From Darksidea phi (taxonomy: Eukaryota > Ascomycota > Dothideomycetes > Pleosporales > Lentitheciaceae): DNA of 62,439 nucleotides. Made by a program: the position numbers and the translations under genes. The DNA is taken from positions 1 through 62,439 of the forward strand of contig JASJFT010000251.1 in NCBI GenBank assembly GCA_030770425.1. The letters are read 5' to 3'. Under the pieces are notes generated by a model that ran no database searches, was not told the DNA's origin, and was given only the letters and a program-made list of their open reading frames with translations. Below are positions 1 to 13,201 of this stretch, piece by piece (the stretch's first letter is position 1; each line of letters starts with the position of its first letter).

Positions 1-776
1 TAGGGTATTAGTAATTAGGTCGGGCCCCTCCTAGGTAGCTAGTATATCCTAGACTATATTATAGTCTAGAAGTTCTTTCTATCCTTCTATATTTATTAGA
101 TAGGGGATTCGAGGTCTATTTTCTCCTCTAAGTAATTTAACCCTCTCGATATACTTATTAATCTCCTCTTTAAGGCTATCTTTACTTATACTCTCCTCTT
201 AAGGGAGGAAGACGGTCTCGAGGGTCTAGAGGTTAATATACGCGTCTTTATTAATAAATACCTCTAAGGGGGTTAGTTTATAGACCTTAGTTAGCTTTTA
301 CTAGTATACTTTCTCTTTAAAGAAGGGTATCTTACTTTTAGCCTAGCTCTAAGACCTAGTCTAAGCTCGCGTACTTCTTACTCTACTCGGGGCTTAGCTT
401 AAGACCTTCTTCTTTTCTTTATCTTTCTTCTATAGGGAGGTCTTACGGGAAGGTAGCTTCGAAGGGCCTACTTAGCCTAGGGAGTCCGCTATCTTATTAT
501 TATATTAATTTAGCGATTTAGTTAATCGTATAAAGATAAGTTAGTTATAGGGTTTAGAATATAGGTCTAACCCTACGTAATACTTTTATAGGTTCCTTCT
601 CTCTAAGGGAGGTACTAGACGCTCTAGTAATATTGGGGCTCGAAGCGGTTAGTTTTAAGGCTTACCTAAGAAAGTACTACGCGCTACCTACCCTAAGTAC
701 TATAGACCTCTAGGGATTTTAGAGGGGTTAATATTTAGCCGCCGTCTCCGGCCGAAAGTTAGAGATCTTAGGATAA
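1..776 (-). mobile_element. Gypsy family A copy A0, 5' part of internal region (cut by window start)
   Basis: Read on the minus strand, this segment is the RIP-degraded counterpart of the region just inside the 5' LTR of A1 (3527-4270) and A5 (58684-59430). It includes the leader and the start of gag. It runs leftwards out of the window, so only the first 0.8 kb of the internal region is present. All CA/TG are gone but many CG sites remain, as in the less decayed copies A1 and A5. No coding frame is open. Confidence 0.85.
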
Positions 777-1044
777 TATAAGACCCTAGGACTAAGTATA
801 ATTAACTAGGAGTTATAATAGCTAAGGTAGCCTTCTAATTAACTAATAGTAGAATTGGTATATTAAAGCTATCCTAAGATAGCGCTATAAGGGTATAAGA
901 ATAAGGGGTTCTTATACCCGAATAGGGCTTAGCGCGCTAAATAAGCTAACTAACTATTAGGCTAATCCTCGGGATTACCTAATCTACTAACCGAAATAGG
1001 AAATAAGTAAAATAACTAGGTTACCTAGAGAACGGGCCGTAATA
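777..1044 (-). repeat. 5' LTR of A0 (268 bp)
   Basis: It matches the 268-bp family A LTR in reverse orientation, starting TATAAGACCC and ending GGGCCGTAATA. These are RIP forms of TGTAAGACCC and GGGCCGTGACA. The following bases ATAAC (1045-1049) would be one TSD copy; the partner is outside the window. One TG at 856-857 sits where sister LTRs have CG. Confidence 0.93.
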
Positions 1045-3258
1045 ATAACTAGTATAATTAGAATTTATATAATACTTTTTATACTAACTAATAATATAAC
1101 TCGTACTATCTAGTATATAATAGATTACTATAACGTAGATAATTCTAATAATAAGGTAGACTATTTATTATATAAGAATAAGAAAATAATCCTAAACTAA
1201 GAAGAAAGAGATACTTTATTTATTATAAAGAAGATTACTAGTTATTAAATTATAATTATATAAACTATTTTTAAACTAGAATATAATATATTATATTCTT
1301 TAAAGATATATATTATTAAGTACTCTTATATAATAAGATAGCTACTAATATTATAGACTTTAAAAACTTTTTAATAATAATATAGATATTAATATTATAT
1401 AAGAGGATAATAGTAATAGATCTAAAAAAGATATTAAGAAAAGTAAATATATACTTAACTATCTTATATTAGTAGTATACCTTTATTATATAACTAGCGA
1501 AGATATCTATAAAATTAATAAAGATTATTAATCTTAAGCTAACTAATTCTTTCTTAAAGATTATTATTATATAGTATACTAAGGAGAACTATAGAATACT
1601 AATACTATATTAATATCGACTATTAGAAAAGTATAACTTAAGGTATATATATATAAGAACTCCTATATAAAGGTTAACTAGATATCTTATAATATAACTA
1701 GTAGCTTTAGTAAATAGAATTTAATAATATTCTTAAGAATCGTATAGATTAAGAATCTAATTAGAATAGTTATCTACTATATCTTAGATATCCTAATACC
1801 CTTTCTACTATTACTAGTAAATACTAACTAACTAGAGATCTACTTTAATAACGTTCTTAATTATATTATATAAAAAGATAAAATAACTATTTCTATTATA
1901 TATAAATAGAACTATCTATTCTTTAATATTAGTTTAGTAGATACTATATTATTCTTTATAGAATTAGAGCTATTTTAACTATATTATTATTTTAGCTATC
2001 TTTATAAGAAATAACTATATAATTTACTTATAAGCGCTAGCTATAAAGTAAATCTATTAGTACTAGAATAGATTATAAAATTCTATTACTTCTACTAATT
2101 ATATAGATCTATACTAAAGAGATTTAAGTTTTTAATTAAGAATAATACCTATTTTAATTATAAGATTATTATTAATATTATATAGATTAGTAGAAAGAAT
2201 ATACTATATTCTTAAAATTACTCTCTATATAAGATACTTAGGATATACTTTATATATATTAGATTAATATATATTAAGAACTACTAGATTATATTATATA
2301 TAATTTAGATATAAATTTTACTTTAGAAGAATTTAAAGCTTATATAAAGATTATTAAAGTATATTAGACTATTAATAAGATAGAATATATATATATATTC
2401 TTAAAATATATATTTAATATTCTTAAAGCTAAGCTTAGTAATTATATACTAGATAAATTACTTCTCTAAATAGTAGTTAAAGTTCTAAATATTATTATAG
2501 AACTAAATAGTATTATATCTATACTACTTATCTTTAATATATATTCTTAAGTTAATATAGATTCTCTTCTATTCTTATAAGACCCTAGGACTAAGTATAA
2601 TTAACTAGAAGTTATAATAGCTAAGGTAGCCTTCTAATTAACTAATAGTAGAATCGGTATATTAAAGCTATCCTAAGATAGCGCTATAAGGGTATAAGAA
2701 TAGAGGGTTCTTATACCTAAATAGGACTTAGCGCGCTAAATAAGCTAATTAACTATTAGGCTAATCCTCGGGATTATCTAATCTACTAACCGAAATAGAA
2801 AATAAGTAAAATAACTAGGTTATCTAGAGAACGGGCTATAATAATTCTTAGATATTATTAAACGCGTTAATATTATATAAAAGGTTATTAAAATAATTTA
2901 AATAGAATATATAAAGATAGATATTAATTAAGTACTAAATATAAGAAATAAACTATTATATAATATTCTTAAACGCTCTCTTAAGATAAAAGTTATAATC
3001 TAGAAAGATAAGAAGAGTTAGACTAGTCTATACGAAATTATAGGAATTAAAGATAAAGATATTACTATCTATCTAGATAATAGACTACTTATTATATAAT
3101 ATATATAAGTTAAGAAATACTATTATAAATAGACCTCTTTATATAAAACTAATAACTAATTAAATAAAGATATTAATTTTAATAAACTTATTCTAGTTTA
3201 AGTTAAATAATTATATATAAGAAAGTATAGAAGATTAAGAAAAGAAAAACCTCCTTTT
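1045..3258 (+). pseudogene. Ty1/Copia element C1, 5' half (upstream part plus integrase), RIP-degraded
   Basis: The de-RIPped plus-strand translation resembles fungal Copia polyproteins. An integrase core lies at about 2130-2570, including a stretch like DTWDILYMCWINIY and a FTLEEFKAY-like block. An integrase C-terminal part lies at about 2900-3150, with SWTSLYEII followed by a VKKYY-like end (family consensus SWTGPY and VKPYY). The segment 1045-2100 should be gag and protease, but I see no decisive motif there. A solo A LTR (2576-2843) interrupts it, and A1 separates it from the RT/RNase H half at 11119-12928. There are many RIP stops and at least one frameshift near 2200. No Copia LTR was recognised, so the true left end is unknown. 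Confidence 0.75.
2576..2843 (-). mobile_element. Solo LTR of Gypsy family A, TSD ATTCT
   Basis: This is a 268-bp family A LTR in reverse orientation with no internal region attached. It is flanked by a perfect 5-bp TSD, ATTCT, at 2571-2575 and 2844-2848. It is inserted in the Copia integrase, whose reading resumes on the far side. The usual source of a solo LTR is recombination between the two LTRs of a full element. Confidence 0.95.
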
Positions 3259-3526
3259 TATTACGGCCCGTTCCCTAGGTAACCTAGTTATTTTACTTAT
3301 TTCCTATTTCGGTTAGTAGATTAGGTAATCCCGAGGATTAGTCTAATAGTTAGTTAGCTTATTTAGTATACTAAGCCCTATTCGGGTATAAGAACCCCTT
3401 ATTCTTATATCCTTATAGCGCTATCTTAGGATAGCTTTAATATACCGATTCTACTATTAGTTAATTAGAAGGCTACCTTAGCTATTATAACTCCTAGTTA
3501 ATTATACTTAGTCCTAGGGTCTTATA
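3259..3526 (+). repeat. 5' LTR of A1
   Basis: 268 bp, from TATTACGGCCCG to GGGTCTTATA. Both ends are RIP forms of TG...CA termini. The bases directly after it (from 3527) should hold the primer-binding site, but I could not match them to a tRNA. Confidence 0.95.
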
Positions 3527-4329
3527 TTATCCTAAGATCTTTAACTTTTAGCTAGAGACGGTAGCTAAATATTAACCCCCCTAAAATCCCTAGAGGTCTA
3601 CGGTACTTAGGGTAGGTAGTACGCGGCGCTCCCTTAGGTAAGTCTTAAAACCGACCGCTTTAAGCCCTAATATTACTAGAGCGCCTAGTACCTCTCTTAG
3701 AGAGAAGGAACCTATAAAAGTATTATATAGGGTTAGACTTATATCCTAAACCCTATAACTAACTTATCTTTATATAATTAACTAAATTACTAAATTAGTA
3801 TAATAATAAGATAGCGGACTCTCTAGGCTAAGTAGACTCTTTGAAGTTACCTTCCTATAAGGCCTCCCTATAGAAGAAAGATAAAGAAAAGGGGAAGACT
3901 CTAAGCTAAGCCTCGAGTAGGGTAAGGAGTACGCGAGCTTAGACTAAGTCTTAGAGCTAGACTAGAAGTAAGATACTCTTCCCTAAAGAGAAAGTATACT
4001 AGTAAAAGCTAACTAAGACCTATAAACTAACCCTCTTAGAGGTATTTATTAATAAAGACGCGTATATTAACTCCTAGACCTTTAAGATTATCTTCCTCCC
4101 TTAAGAGGAGAGTATAAGTAAAGATAGTCTCGAAGAGAAGATCGATAAGTATACTAAGAGGGTTAAATTACTTAGAGAAGAAAATAGACCCTAAATCCCC
4201 TATTTAACGAATACGGAAGAATAGGAAGAACTCTTAGACTATAATATAGTCCGGGATATACTAGCTATCTAGGAGAGGCCCGACCTAATTACTAATATCC
4301 TAATAGATAATAGTCTCCGTCTTATTATA

Positions 4330-5960
4330 GCTAAAAGGCTAGCGTATACTATAGGAGTAGATATAGTTAATAGAAACGTCTTTATAAATACTATAGTTGA
4401 TAAGTTTAACTAATTAGTTAAGAAAAGGGATAACTATAAAAGGTAAGTTAAAAAGCTATAAGAAGAGCTCTAATAAGCCTAGAGAACCGTAAGTAGATAG
4501 TAGAGTTTAGAGGAAGACCTTAAATAGTCCTTCCCCGTAGCTACCTATATAAAGGTCGGACTTATAGTCCTCCCTTAGTATAACCCTAAGTCCGCTCTTA
4601 AAGCTCTACTATTATAGTATAACCCTAATAGTAAATAAGATATAAAAGAGGTAAGACTCCCCCCTATAATAGTATAATTAAATAGTCTAAATATCGGCCT
4701 CTAAAGGACCCCTCTTACCTATTATACTCTACTTTAAACCCCCGGGCTCCTAGGAAGATTCTAGTAGGATTTAGTCTAGTATCTAACCTTTTAGTTAAGC
4801 TTCTTACGAAAAGAGCTAACTACCGAACTAATTACGTTTCTAGATCTAATATAGACTTTTCTATCTAATAAGAACTATTACGAGTACCTATTAGAATTAG
4901 ATATACTACCCTTTACTATAGAGAAAATAGAAAATACTTCTACTCTCCGCCCTAGTACCCCCCCTACGAGATCTCCGTTAGCCTTACTAAGGTTCGTAAC
5001 TATTATCTTAGGTAATAGAATATAGGTTCTTATTTAGAAGAAGAATATTATAGAAAACCGCCGAAGTAAATCCCTATAAACCTTTAACTTCCGAAAGACT
5101 ACGTTCTATCTTAACCCTATCTTATTTAAAAATAACGAAGAGTCTAAGTTAAAGAACTAGCTCTATAATATAGAATAGAAACTTACTATTAATAAGAACT
5201 AGTATATACGAGAAACCCCCTAGTAGATAGTTAAGATCTATTAAGTCTATATTATATTCTAACTAGCGGGCCTAGTAAAAGACTATATTCGGATATAGCT
5301 AAATTCTAGAAAAGAAGAAGTAGACTTCGTATCCGATATAGACCTATTAGAATATATTAAGAAATACTATAAAGATCCCTATATAAAGAAGAAGGTAAAA
5401 GTTAAATTTTACCAACTATATATAAATATATTTAGTAAAGTTAGTAACTTTATTAAGGATTTTAAATATTTAGTAATAGAGGTCTACCTACCTTACTACT
5501 AGTAGAACGAAGAATTCGTAGATAAGCTCTACTTTAAGCTAAGAAATAAGATAGATCTATTTAATAATAGTAATTCTACCTTTAGTAAGCTCTATAAATA
5601 CGCGACTTTAGCTAATAGAGTACTACTTAAGAATAACTAGTACTAAAAGGCCTAGCTCGCCCGAAGTAACTAATTAGTCGTCTCCGAGAGAAAGTAGCTA
5701 ACCGTAAGTAGGCCCTTTCCTAATAAGTCGGAAAAGAGGCCCGTTTACTTTAAAGACGTCCTTAAGCTCTATAACTACTCTTTTAAGAAGTATAAGGAGT
5801 AAAACTATTATTTTAATTATAGGAAAAGGAATAAATAATAAGACTACCCCGACTACGTCGTATATAAGGTAATATAGAATACTATAGAAGTAGAAGTTAA
5901 TACTATCTTCCCTAATAATTCCGAGAAAGGAGCTTATTTAGACTCCCCGTATAAAGAGGA
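4330..5960 (+). pseudogene. gag of A1, RIP-degraded
   Basis: This is the nucleocapsid/capsid region upstream of pol. Near its end (about 5800-5860) the frame reads as a zinc-knuckle-like stretch once RIP is undone. The same stretch is clearer in A5 at 60966-61004, as CFNCGK with a further Cys downstream. The histidine of a standard CCHC knuckle is not evident, so the knuckle is atypical or decayed. Charged, helical sequence precedes it. Start and end are approximate because no frame is open. It probably encoded the structural particle protein. Confidence 0.6.
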
Positions 5961-6059
5961 AAGTAGTTTAGAGTATAACTCTAACGCCTTCTCTATAGTA
6001 TTAAAAAATAAAAGCTACTAGGGAAGAGCTTCTCTCTAGTAGTCTATATAGGAGTAATT

Positions 6060-9000
6060 AAATCCCTTAATTATTAACGACTTATTAAGATACCGTAGCT
6101 CGTCGATTTAAAATTATTTACGCTCCCTATTTAACTTATAGTAAATAGCCTAGCTATATAACTAAGAGGATTAGTAGATAGTAGTACTAGTACGTACCTA
6201 TTAGTCTACTCTAAATATTTAAAGGTAGTAAAGAAAAAGCTAAAGCCCGTCTTCTATTAACTAAAGAAACTAATTCCTCTTAACGGGTTTAATAGGAAAT
6301 ACGGTTACTTAGTTAATATAGCTATCTAAGCTAATCTATTAATCTAGGGAAAGAATATATCTACCTAGTTCCTCTTCTATAAGCTCGGGTATTACGATAT
6401 AATACTCGGAAGAAAATTCTTTAAGTAAATCTAGTCCTTAATCGACTATTATAACCGGACTTTATACTAGCTAGATAATACTCTAAAGTAGATAAAATAT
6501 AACCTAATTACTATAGGGAAGTCGAATCCGAAGCTAGACCTAGAATACTAGGATAACGCTTTACGTCGTAACGACCTAATTAATTAGTAGGTTAAAGTAT
6601 AGAAGAAGGTCCGCTTACTTAAAAAGGATCTAATACTTAGTTTAGAGATTCTAATTAAAGCCCTTATAATCCTCTAAGAGAAGGTCTACGAGCCCGTCGA
6701 AGCCCTATTATAGATAATAGAGGACTAGTAAGCTACTTCTAAGGAAATATAGAGAAACGTAGATAGTAATACTAATAGTAGTTTAAGGGGTACTAAATCT
6801 AAGAAAAGCTAATAAGGTCGCCGAAAAAATAATAGGAAGAAAAAGAAAGTAATACCTATCCCTAACGACCTACTAGAGTAGACTACTAGTAATAAGTTCG
6901 ACGTATATTTTCTCGAGCCTTCTAAGATATAGAAGCTTATAGATAAGAAAGAAGTTATACTAGAAGCTACTAGTCTATATAAAGTTAACTTATTAATTAG
7001 AAATAGATAGTCGAAAGACTTAGTAGAAGACTTAGTAGAATAGGACGTATAAGATATAATAGTAGAAAAGCTCTCTTATAAAGGTTACGTAGGAGCTACT
7101 CTAGACTACTTCTTTAAGGTCGACTTAGATAAGCTATCCCTTAGAAGGGAGAGTATCGACTATAAAATTACCCTTAAGAATAATATAAGTAAGTTTAATA
7201 TAAGTCTACTCTATAATATATCCCTTAAATACCTAAAGCTACTAAAAGCTTACTTAGAAGAGTACCTAAAAAAGGACTTTATTACGACTAGCGACGCTAA
7301 TTTTACCTCGCCCGTTCTATTCGCTAAGAAGCTAGGAGAGGGGTAGAGATTCTACGTCGACTACTAAAAAATTAACGTAGTTACGAAGAAAGACGTTATA
7401 GCTATCCCCTTAATTAAGAAGATACTAATACGACTCTCTAAAGTAAAGGTCTTTACTAAGCTAGACGTACGTTAAGTCTTTTATTATATTAGATTAGACC
7501 CCGATATAGAAGACCTTATAACTTTTAAAATATAATATAGAAATTATAAATACTATATTCTATCTTTCGGGCTATATAATAGACCGGTAACCTTTTAGCG
7601 CTATATTAATTAAGTACTTAAGGACGAAATTAATAAGATCTATACTATTTATATAGATAATATCTTAATCTACTTAGAAAACCCTCTTAGGTATAAGAAA
7701 TATATAAGTAAAATCCTAGATAAGCTTAAGAAGGCTAGACTATAGGTCGATATTAAAAAGAACGAGTTTATAGTTACCGAGATAAAGTTTTTAAATTTTA
7801 TTATTAGTACTAAAGGGATCTATATAGACCCCGATAAGATAGTAGCTATTAGAGACTAAGAGAAATCTATAACCCTAAAAGGACTATAAGCTTATCTAGG
7901 TTTCTATAACTACTACTAAAAGTAGCTAAAAGACTATAGTCGTATAGTCCGCCCGCTTATCTAACTACTATAAAAGGGAAAATTCTATATCTTCGGGTCT
8001 AAAGAGCGAGCTATATTTAAGAAAAGTAAGGTATTATTATATTCGGACGTTATTATAAGATATTACTCGCCCTACTATAGGACCTATATAGAAACCGACG
8101 TAAGTAATAGTATCCTAGTAGGTACCTTTACGTAGCTCTAAGATAATAGAACCTAGCGACCTATAGTCTACTTTACGAAGATAATAAAGTCTATAGAAAT
8201 AAACTATAAGATTTATAATAAAGAGATACTCGCGGTTATAAGGGGTTTAAATAAATAGAGGGCTTAGCTTATAGGGTTATAACTAAATAAACCCTTCTAA
8301 GTTATTACTAATTACTAGGTACTAGAATATTTCTTAACTAAGTATAAACTAACCCTATAATAGATTCGTTAGGCCGAGAAGCTTATAGACTACTACTATA
8401 CTATTTATTACTATCCCGGAACCGCTAATATTATTACGGATACTCTCTCTCGAAAATAGAAGGAGTTAAAAACTTAGAAGGAAAAAGATAAAGCTATTAG
8501 AACTTATATCTTTATTCCTTCTAAATAGACCTCTACTACGATAGCTACCTTAATAGCTACTATCGATACCTAGAATCCTAAGTATAAAACTAAAGCTTAC
8601 TCTTATCTACTTCTTAACTATATACTTTATAAGAATTATATATATACTATACTTAAACTAGAGCGAGAGTTAGCTTATTAAGAATATAAGTACCTATTTC
8701 TAACCCTATCTAGACTCCTCCTCCGAAAAGAGAAGTTAGTAGTACCCGAAGTAGGGTTCCTTAAGATTTACCTTATCTAGACGGTATATACTATATAGAT
8801 TACTACTTACTTAGGTATAAAGAAAACTATTAGACTTCTAAAAGACCTATATTATTAGAGTACGATAAACGAAGATATAAAGTATTATATAAGGAACTAT
8901 AAGTAGTACTAATAGAGTTATAAGTCTTAAGATAAGACCCTAGGTCTTCTTAAACTACTCCCTATACTTAAGAGGGTATAGGAAGACGTCTCTATAGACT

Positions 9001-10190
9001 TTAAAAGCTTTCTAAAGGACTATAAGGGATATAATAATATATTCGTAGTAATATATAGATTATTAAAATACGCTTTCTTATTACTCTACTTTAAGACTAC
9101 TACTATTAAAGATACGGCTACTCTCTACTATATATATATATAATAAGTCTTTAGTCCCCTATATACTATAGTCTTAGATTAAGGTCTATAGTTTATATTA
9201 GACTTTATAAAAGAATTATATAGGCTCGTAGAAATTAGCTAGTTATTATCTACGGCCTACTATCTATAGACCGATAGTAATATAGAAGTTTTTAATTAAT
9301 AGTTAGACTAATAATTACGCCCCTTTATAAACTTCTATTAGAATAACTAGTCTAATCTCCTATCTAGTATAGACTAGATCTAGGTAATTCTTCCGTATAA
9401 TATAACGGGATTTTCCCCGTTCGAGATCGAATTCGGCTATAAGACTTATTACTACTAGGACTAGTAAGAACGCGTCTATAAACCCTCTAAATTACCGGAT
9501 AATATAACTACGTAGGTAGCCTAGAAGTTCGTAAAAATCTAAGTTAATATAGTTTAATAGATTCGTAACTACGTTTAAGCTAATATCGTAGTAGCTTAGA
9601 AAGCCTAGAGCCGATAAGTTAATAAAAAACGCTACCTCCTAGATTTCGATATAGGAGATTAAGTTTATATTATATCTAAGGGATTTACTACCTTAAGGCT
9701 AAGTCTAAAATTAGACTAGTAAATATATAGACCTTATTTTATTATTAGCTAAAGGTATAGCTCTTATATAGTCTAGTTACCCTTCTATATAAAGATATAT
9801 AATATTTTCTATACGAATAGATTATATAAAGCTATATAAGACCTATTACCTAGTTAAGTACTTTCTAAAGAACTAGCTATAGAAGTAAACGGGTATCCCG
9901 AGTAATCGGTAACCTATATCCTTAATAGCCGGATCGTTTATAGTAAGCTCTACTATTAAATAGAATAGATAGACTACGACCTAGACCTAATCTACTACCT
10001 AATAAGCGATTTTATAAATATAGTCTAAAAAGTAAAAGAGTTCTATAATAAGTACCTTAATAAGCTAGGCCTATCTAAACGGCTAGTCTAGTAGTTAGAA
10101 GCCGTATTATAAGATAAGTTCCTTAGCCCCTAGTTAGAAGACGAGGTACCGGTTAAGATAGAAATTTAGAAAAATCGCCGGTACTAAGTA
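6060..10190 (+). pseudogene. pol of A1 (protease-RT-RNase H-integrase-chromodomain), RIP-degraded
   Basis: A protease motif (LVDSSTS from an LVDSGAS-like site) is near 6160-6190. The RT contains TFKTQYRNYKYYILSFGL at about 7520-7580 and YIDNILIY at 7650 onward. The catalytic YIDD has become YIDN through a GATGAT-to-GATAAT change typical of RIP. RNase H follows at about 8050-8500. The integrase core near 9160-9350 contains SDRGSQF-like and TAYYLQTDG-like blocks. A chromodomain lies at about 9880-10070, with a VNGYPE start and an ILNSRI block, which places the family among chromoviruses. Chromodomains direct integration to modified chromatin in known relatives. The frame has many RIP stops, so it is non-functional. 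Confidence 0.9.
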
Positions 10191-10208
10191 TAGGCCCCCG
10201 CTCCTTAT

Positions 10209-10430
10209 AGTCTACCGAAACGAGTAGTATAGTATCTAGAGCTTAGGGTAATTACCCCTAGACTTAGAGTACCTTTCTTTATAGCCCGCTAAAACGGGTA
10301 GTATATAGTCTAGAGCTTACGGTAATTACCTCTAAGCTTAGAACTCCTCTTCTTTATAGCCCGCTAAAACGGGTAGTATAATACCTAGAATCTATAGTAA
10401 CTACCCCTAAGCTTAGAGTACCCCCCTATA
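10209..10430 (+). repeat. Tandem repeat (3 units, about 75 bp) in the 3' region of A1
   Basis: Three head-to-tail units start near 10209, 10283 and 10359. Units 2 and 3 begin GCCCGCTAAAACGGG, which contains the small hairpin CCCG-CTAAAA-CGGG. The array lies between the pol end and the 3' LTR. Decayed equivalents occur in A2 (about 37360-37580) and A3 (about 52660-52880), so it belongs to the family. Confidence 0.85.
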
Positions 10431-10850
10431 GCCTCGCTTTACTATAGGTAGGAATATAGGAGAAGTAAGCCTTACTTTCTAGTAGGACTACGTATATATA
10501 ACTCCTAGATAATATAGAAAACTAAGTTACTAGCGTCCTCTTATATATTCTATAATATCCTTTAAATATACTAAGTACGTTACGTAGTATATATATTAGA
10601 AAAATATTTTTTAGATAATAATTTATATAGTAAAACGAGTAGATATATATAGAGCTATATAACGTTTATATACTTTAAGGACAATCTAGAGGGTATTAGT
10701 TAAATCGTTTTTCGAGTAGGGAGTAATAGATATAGGTACCTACCTACCCCTTCTACCTTCCTTCCCCTCTCCTCCCCTAAAAAGCGTTTTTTCTTAATTA
10801 TTCGTTTACTAGGCCCTTAAGGATAAGGTCTTATTCTAGAAGGAAGGTAA

Positions 10851-11118
10851 TATTACGGCCCGTTCCCTAGGTAACCTAGTTATTTTACTTATTTTCTATT
10901 TCGGTTAGTAGATTAGATAATCCCGAGGATTAGCCTAATAGTTAGTTAGCTTATTTAGCGCGCTAAGCCCTATTCGGGTATAAGAACCCCTTATTCTTAT
11001 ACCCTTATAGTGTTATCTTAGAATAGCTTTAATATACCGATTCTACTATTAGTTAATTAGAAGACTACCTTAGCTATTATAACTCCTAGTTAATTATACT
11101 TAGTTCTAGGGTCTTATA
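10851..11118 (+). repeat. 3' LTR of A1
   Basis: 268 bp, preceded by the purine-rich tract and followed by TSD CTTTT. TG at 11011-11012 stands where the 5' LTR has CG. Confidence 0.95.
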
Positions 11119-12928
11119 CTTTTATATAAGTTAAAGAATTAAAGAAATAAAGTAGAGGAAAATCTTAAAGGAATTCTATACTAATTATAGATACTTTTCT
11201 AATCTAAAAGAAAAAAGATAATTATAAATTAGTAGTTAAACTTTATATAGATAGTATTATTAATATATTTAAGGAACTCTTTAAAGAATTAAATTATATA
11301 GAGATAAATATACTTATTAGTAATAGAATCTTTTAGATTAAGTAGTTTAATTCTATTAAGTATTTTAGCTAGATCTTTAACCTTTATCTCGTATAAGAGG
11401 TTAAAGAGAAGAATATATAATTATATAAAAAGTCCTAACTAGTATTTATAAGATATTTAGATAAGAAAAAGAAGATTATTCTTATTTAATCTCTAACTAT
11501 CTAGAAGATAAGCTAATAACTAATTCTAACTATTAGAGTAGTATTAATAGTATTATATAGTATATAGTATAAACTTAAAGATATTATCTAAGTCTATATA
11601 TAATTAACTAATAAACTCCTTTATATATTATATACTAAACTACTTAAAAATATCTAATACTTCTTCTCTTTAAACTTAATTTTAAGAGTAGTAAAGTCTT
11701 TATATAGTATAGTAAAATTAGAATTATACTAGTTTAAGATATACTATAATTATTATAAAGAAAAGTTATACTTACTAGTTACGTATAAAGATAAAGATAT
11801 CTTTAAAATTATAGAGATATAAATAGATAATACCCTTAATATTATTATATCCTAGTTCTTATAAAAGGAGAAGAAGATACTATATTTTACTAATCTTTAT
11901 ATAAAACTAAAGACTATTCTAGTAAAGAATTAGTTATTAGAGTTTAATAATAGTAAGATTACGTATAAAGATAATAGAAATATTATTCTATTTTAAAGAG
12001 AATAAGTTAAACTTCTTTATATAATTAATCTAATAGTATAAAATACTATTTAATAGTATATTAAGTAGTATATATAAGATATCTAAATTACTTTAGTATA
12101 TTAATCTAAAGTAGTTTTCGATATATTAATTACTAGGTAGACTATTAAGCTATTATTTAGATATATTAAAGTACTTAATATATAAATTAAGTAGTAAATA
12201 GATAATATAGATCTTAGATTAATATATATACTAATTAATCTAAGTTATATAAAGCTATTTATCTTTACTAATAGCTTATTTACTAATAATAAGAATTTAA
12301 GCTTATAGCTTAGCTTCTTAATTATACTAGTTAACGAAGCTTATATAGATAATAGTAATAAATTTTAACTATATAATAATATTAAATATTAGAATTCTAT
12401 TAAGTATAAATAAGTTATATAGAGTATACTAGCTAATAAGCTATATAGTATAGTTAGTAGATTCGATTATACTATTATATTAAGTACGACTCTATACTAG
12501 ATTATATATAATCTTAATCTTTTAGTAATCCTAGTAGTAATCTATACTAATTTAAAATTACTATATAATTATCTTATTAAGCTAGATATAATAAATAAAA
12601 AGGGATTTATAATTAATATTATATTCTTTCGTAAATTATACGAGAAATATAAGATTAGTAAGATTTAATAGATTAATAGTAAAGATAATCTAGTAGATAT
12701 CTTTATAAAGAAGATAGTTAATATTAAAGTATTTATTAACTAGCTTAACTAATATATAGATATAATTAGTTTTATATAAAACTAAGTTATATATTTAGTT
12801 ATTTATTTCTCTTTTTTTCTTTCTTCTATTACTATAGTCTATACGAAATATAATTATCTTTAAAAAGTATAATTTTTTTTTTAGTTAATTATAAAAGAAA
12901 AATAAAAGAAAAATAAAAAAAATTCTTT
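11119..12928 (+). pseudogene. Ty1/Copia element C1, 3' half (RT and RNase H), RIP-degraded
   Basis: This is the continuation of 1045-3258 beyond A1. De-RIPped plus-strand translation gives a Copia RT block at about 11400-11750 (SQLVFIRYLDK, ILIQSLTIQKIS, DIIQVYIQLT). RNase H follows at about 12240-12760 (KLFIFTNSLFTNNK, ANKLYSIVSRFDYTI). It ends with WINSKDNLVDIFTKK, close to the WI-x2-KDNxAD-x-TK ending of fungal Copia RNase H. The YVDD-type RT centre is not recognisable. After about 12780 there is T-rich and A-rich tail sequence up to the A2 insertion; no LTR was recognised. It is non-functional. Confidence 0.85.
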
Positions 12929-12933
12929 CTTTT

Positions 12934-13201
12934 TATTACGGTCTATTTCCTAGGTAATCTAGTTATTTTACTTAATTTCTATTTTAGTTAATAGATTAGA
13001 TAATCCCGAGGATTAGTTTAATAATTAGTTAGCTTATTTAGTATACTAAGCCCTATTCGGGTATAAGAATCCCCTATTTTTATATTCTTATAGTACTATC
13101 TTAGAATAGCTTTAATATACCAATTCTACTATTAATTAATTAGAAGGCTATCTTAACTATTATAACTTCTAGTTAATTATACTTAGTTCTAGAATCTTAT
13201 A
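12934..13201 (+). repeat. 5' LTR of A2
   Basis: 268-bp family A LTR, heavily C-to-T changed (TATTACGGTCTATT...AGAATCTTATA). CA at 13121-13122 sits where sister LTRs have CG. Confidence 0.93.

Larger units (their letters stand above)
3259..11118 (+). mobile_element. Complete Ty3/Gypsy chromovirus A1 (7,860 bp), TSD CTTTT
   Basis: Two 268-bp LTRs bound a 7.3-kb internal region carrying gag, protease, RT, RNase H, integrase and chromodomain in the order typical of Ty3/Gypsy. The 5-bp TSD CTTTT is intact at 3254-3258 and 11119-11123. It is inserted in the Copia element C1. It is RIP-killed: CA/TG are almost absent and the gag and pol frames are full of TAA/TAG. A purine-rich stretch (AGAAGGAAGG, about 10838-10847) just before the 3' LTR is the likely polypurine tract. 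The two LTRs differ only by transitions where I compared them. Confidence 0.96.

Noticed and set aside
1045..3258. tRNA or rRNA genes in the AT-rich stretches
   Set aside because: No A/B box pattern, cloverleaf or conserved rRNA core was recognised by eye anywhere in the window.
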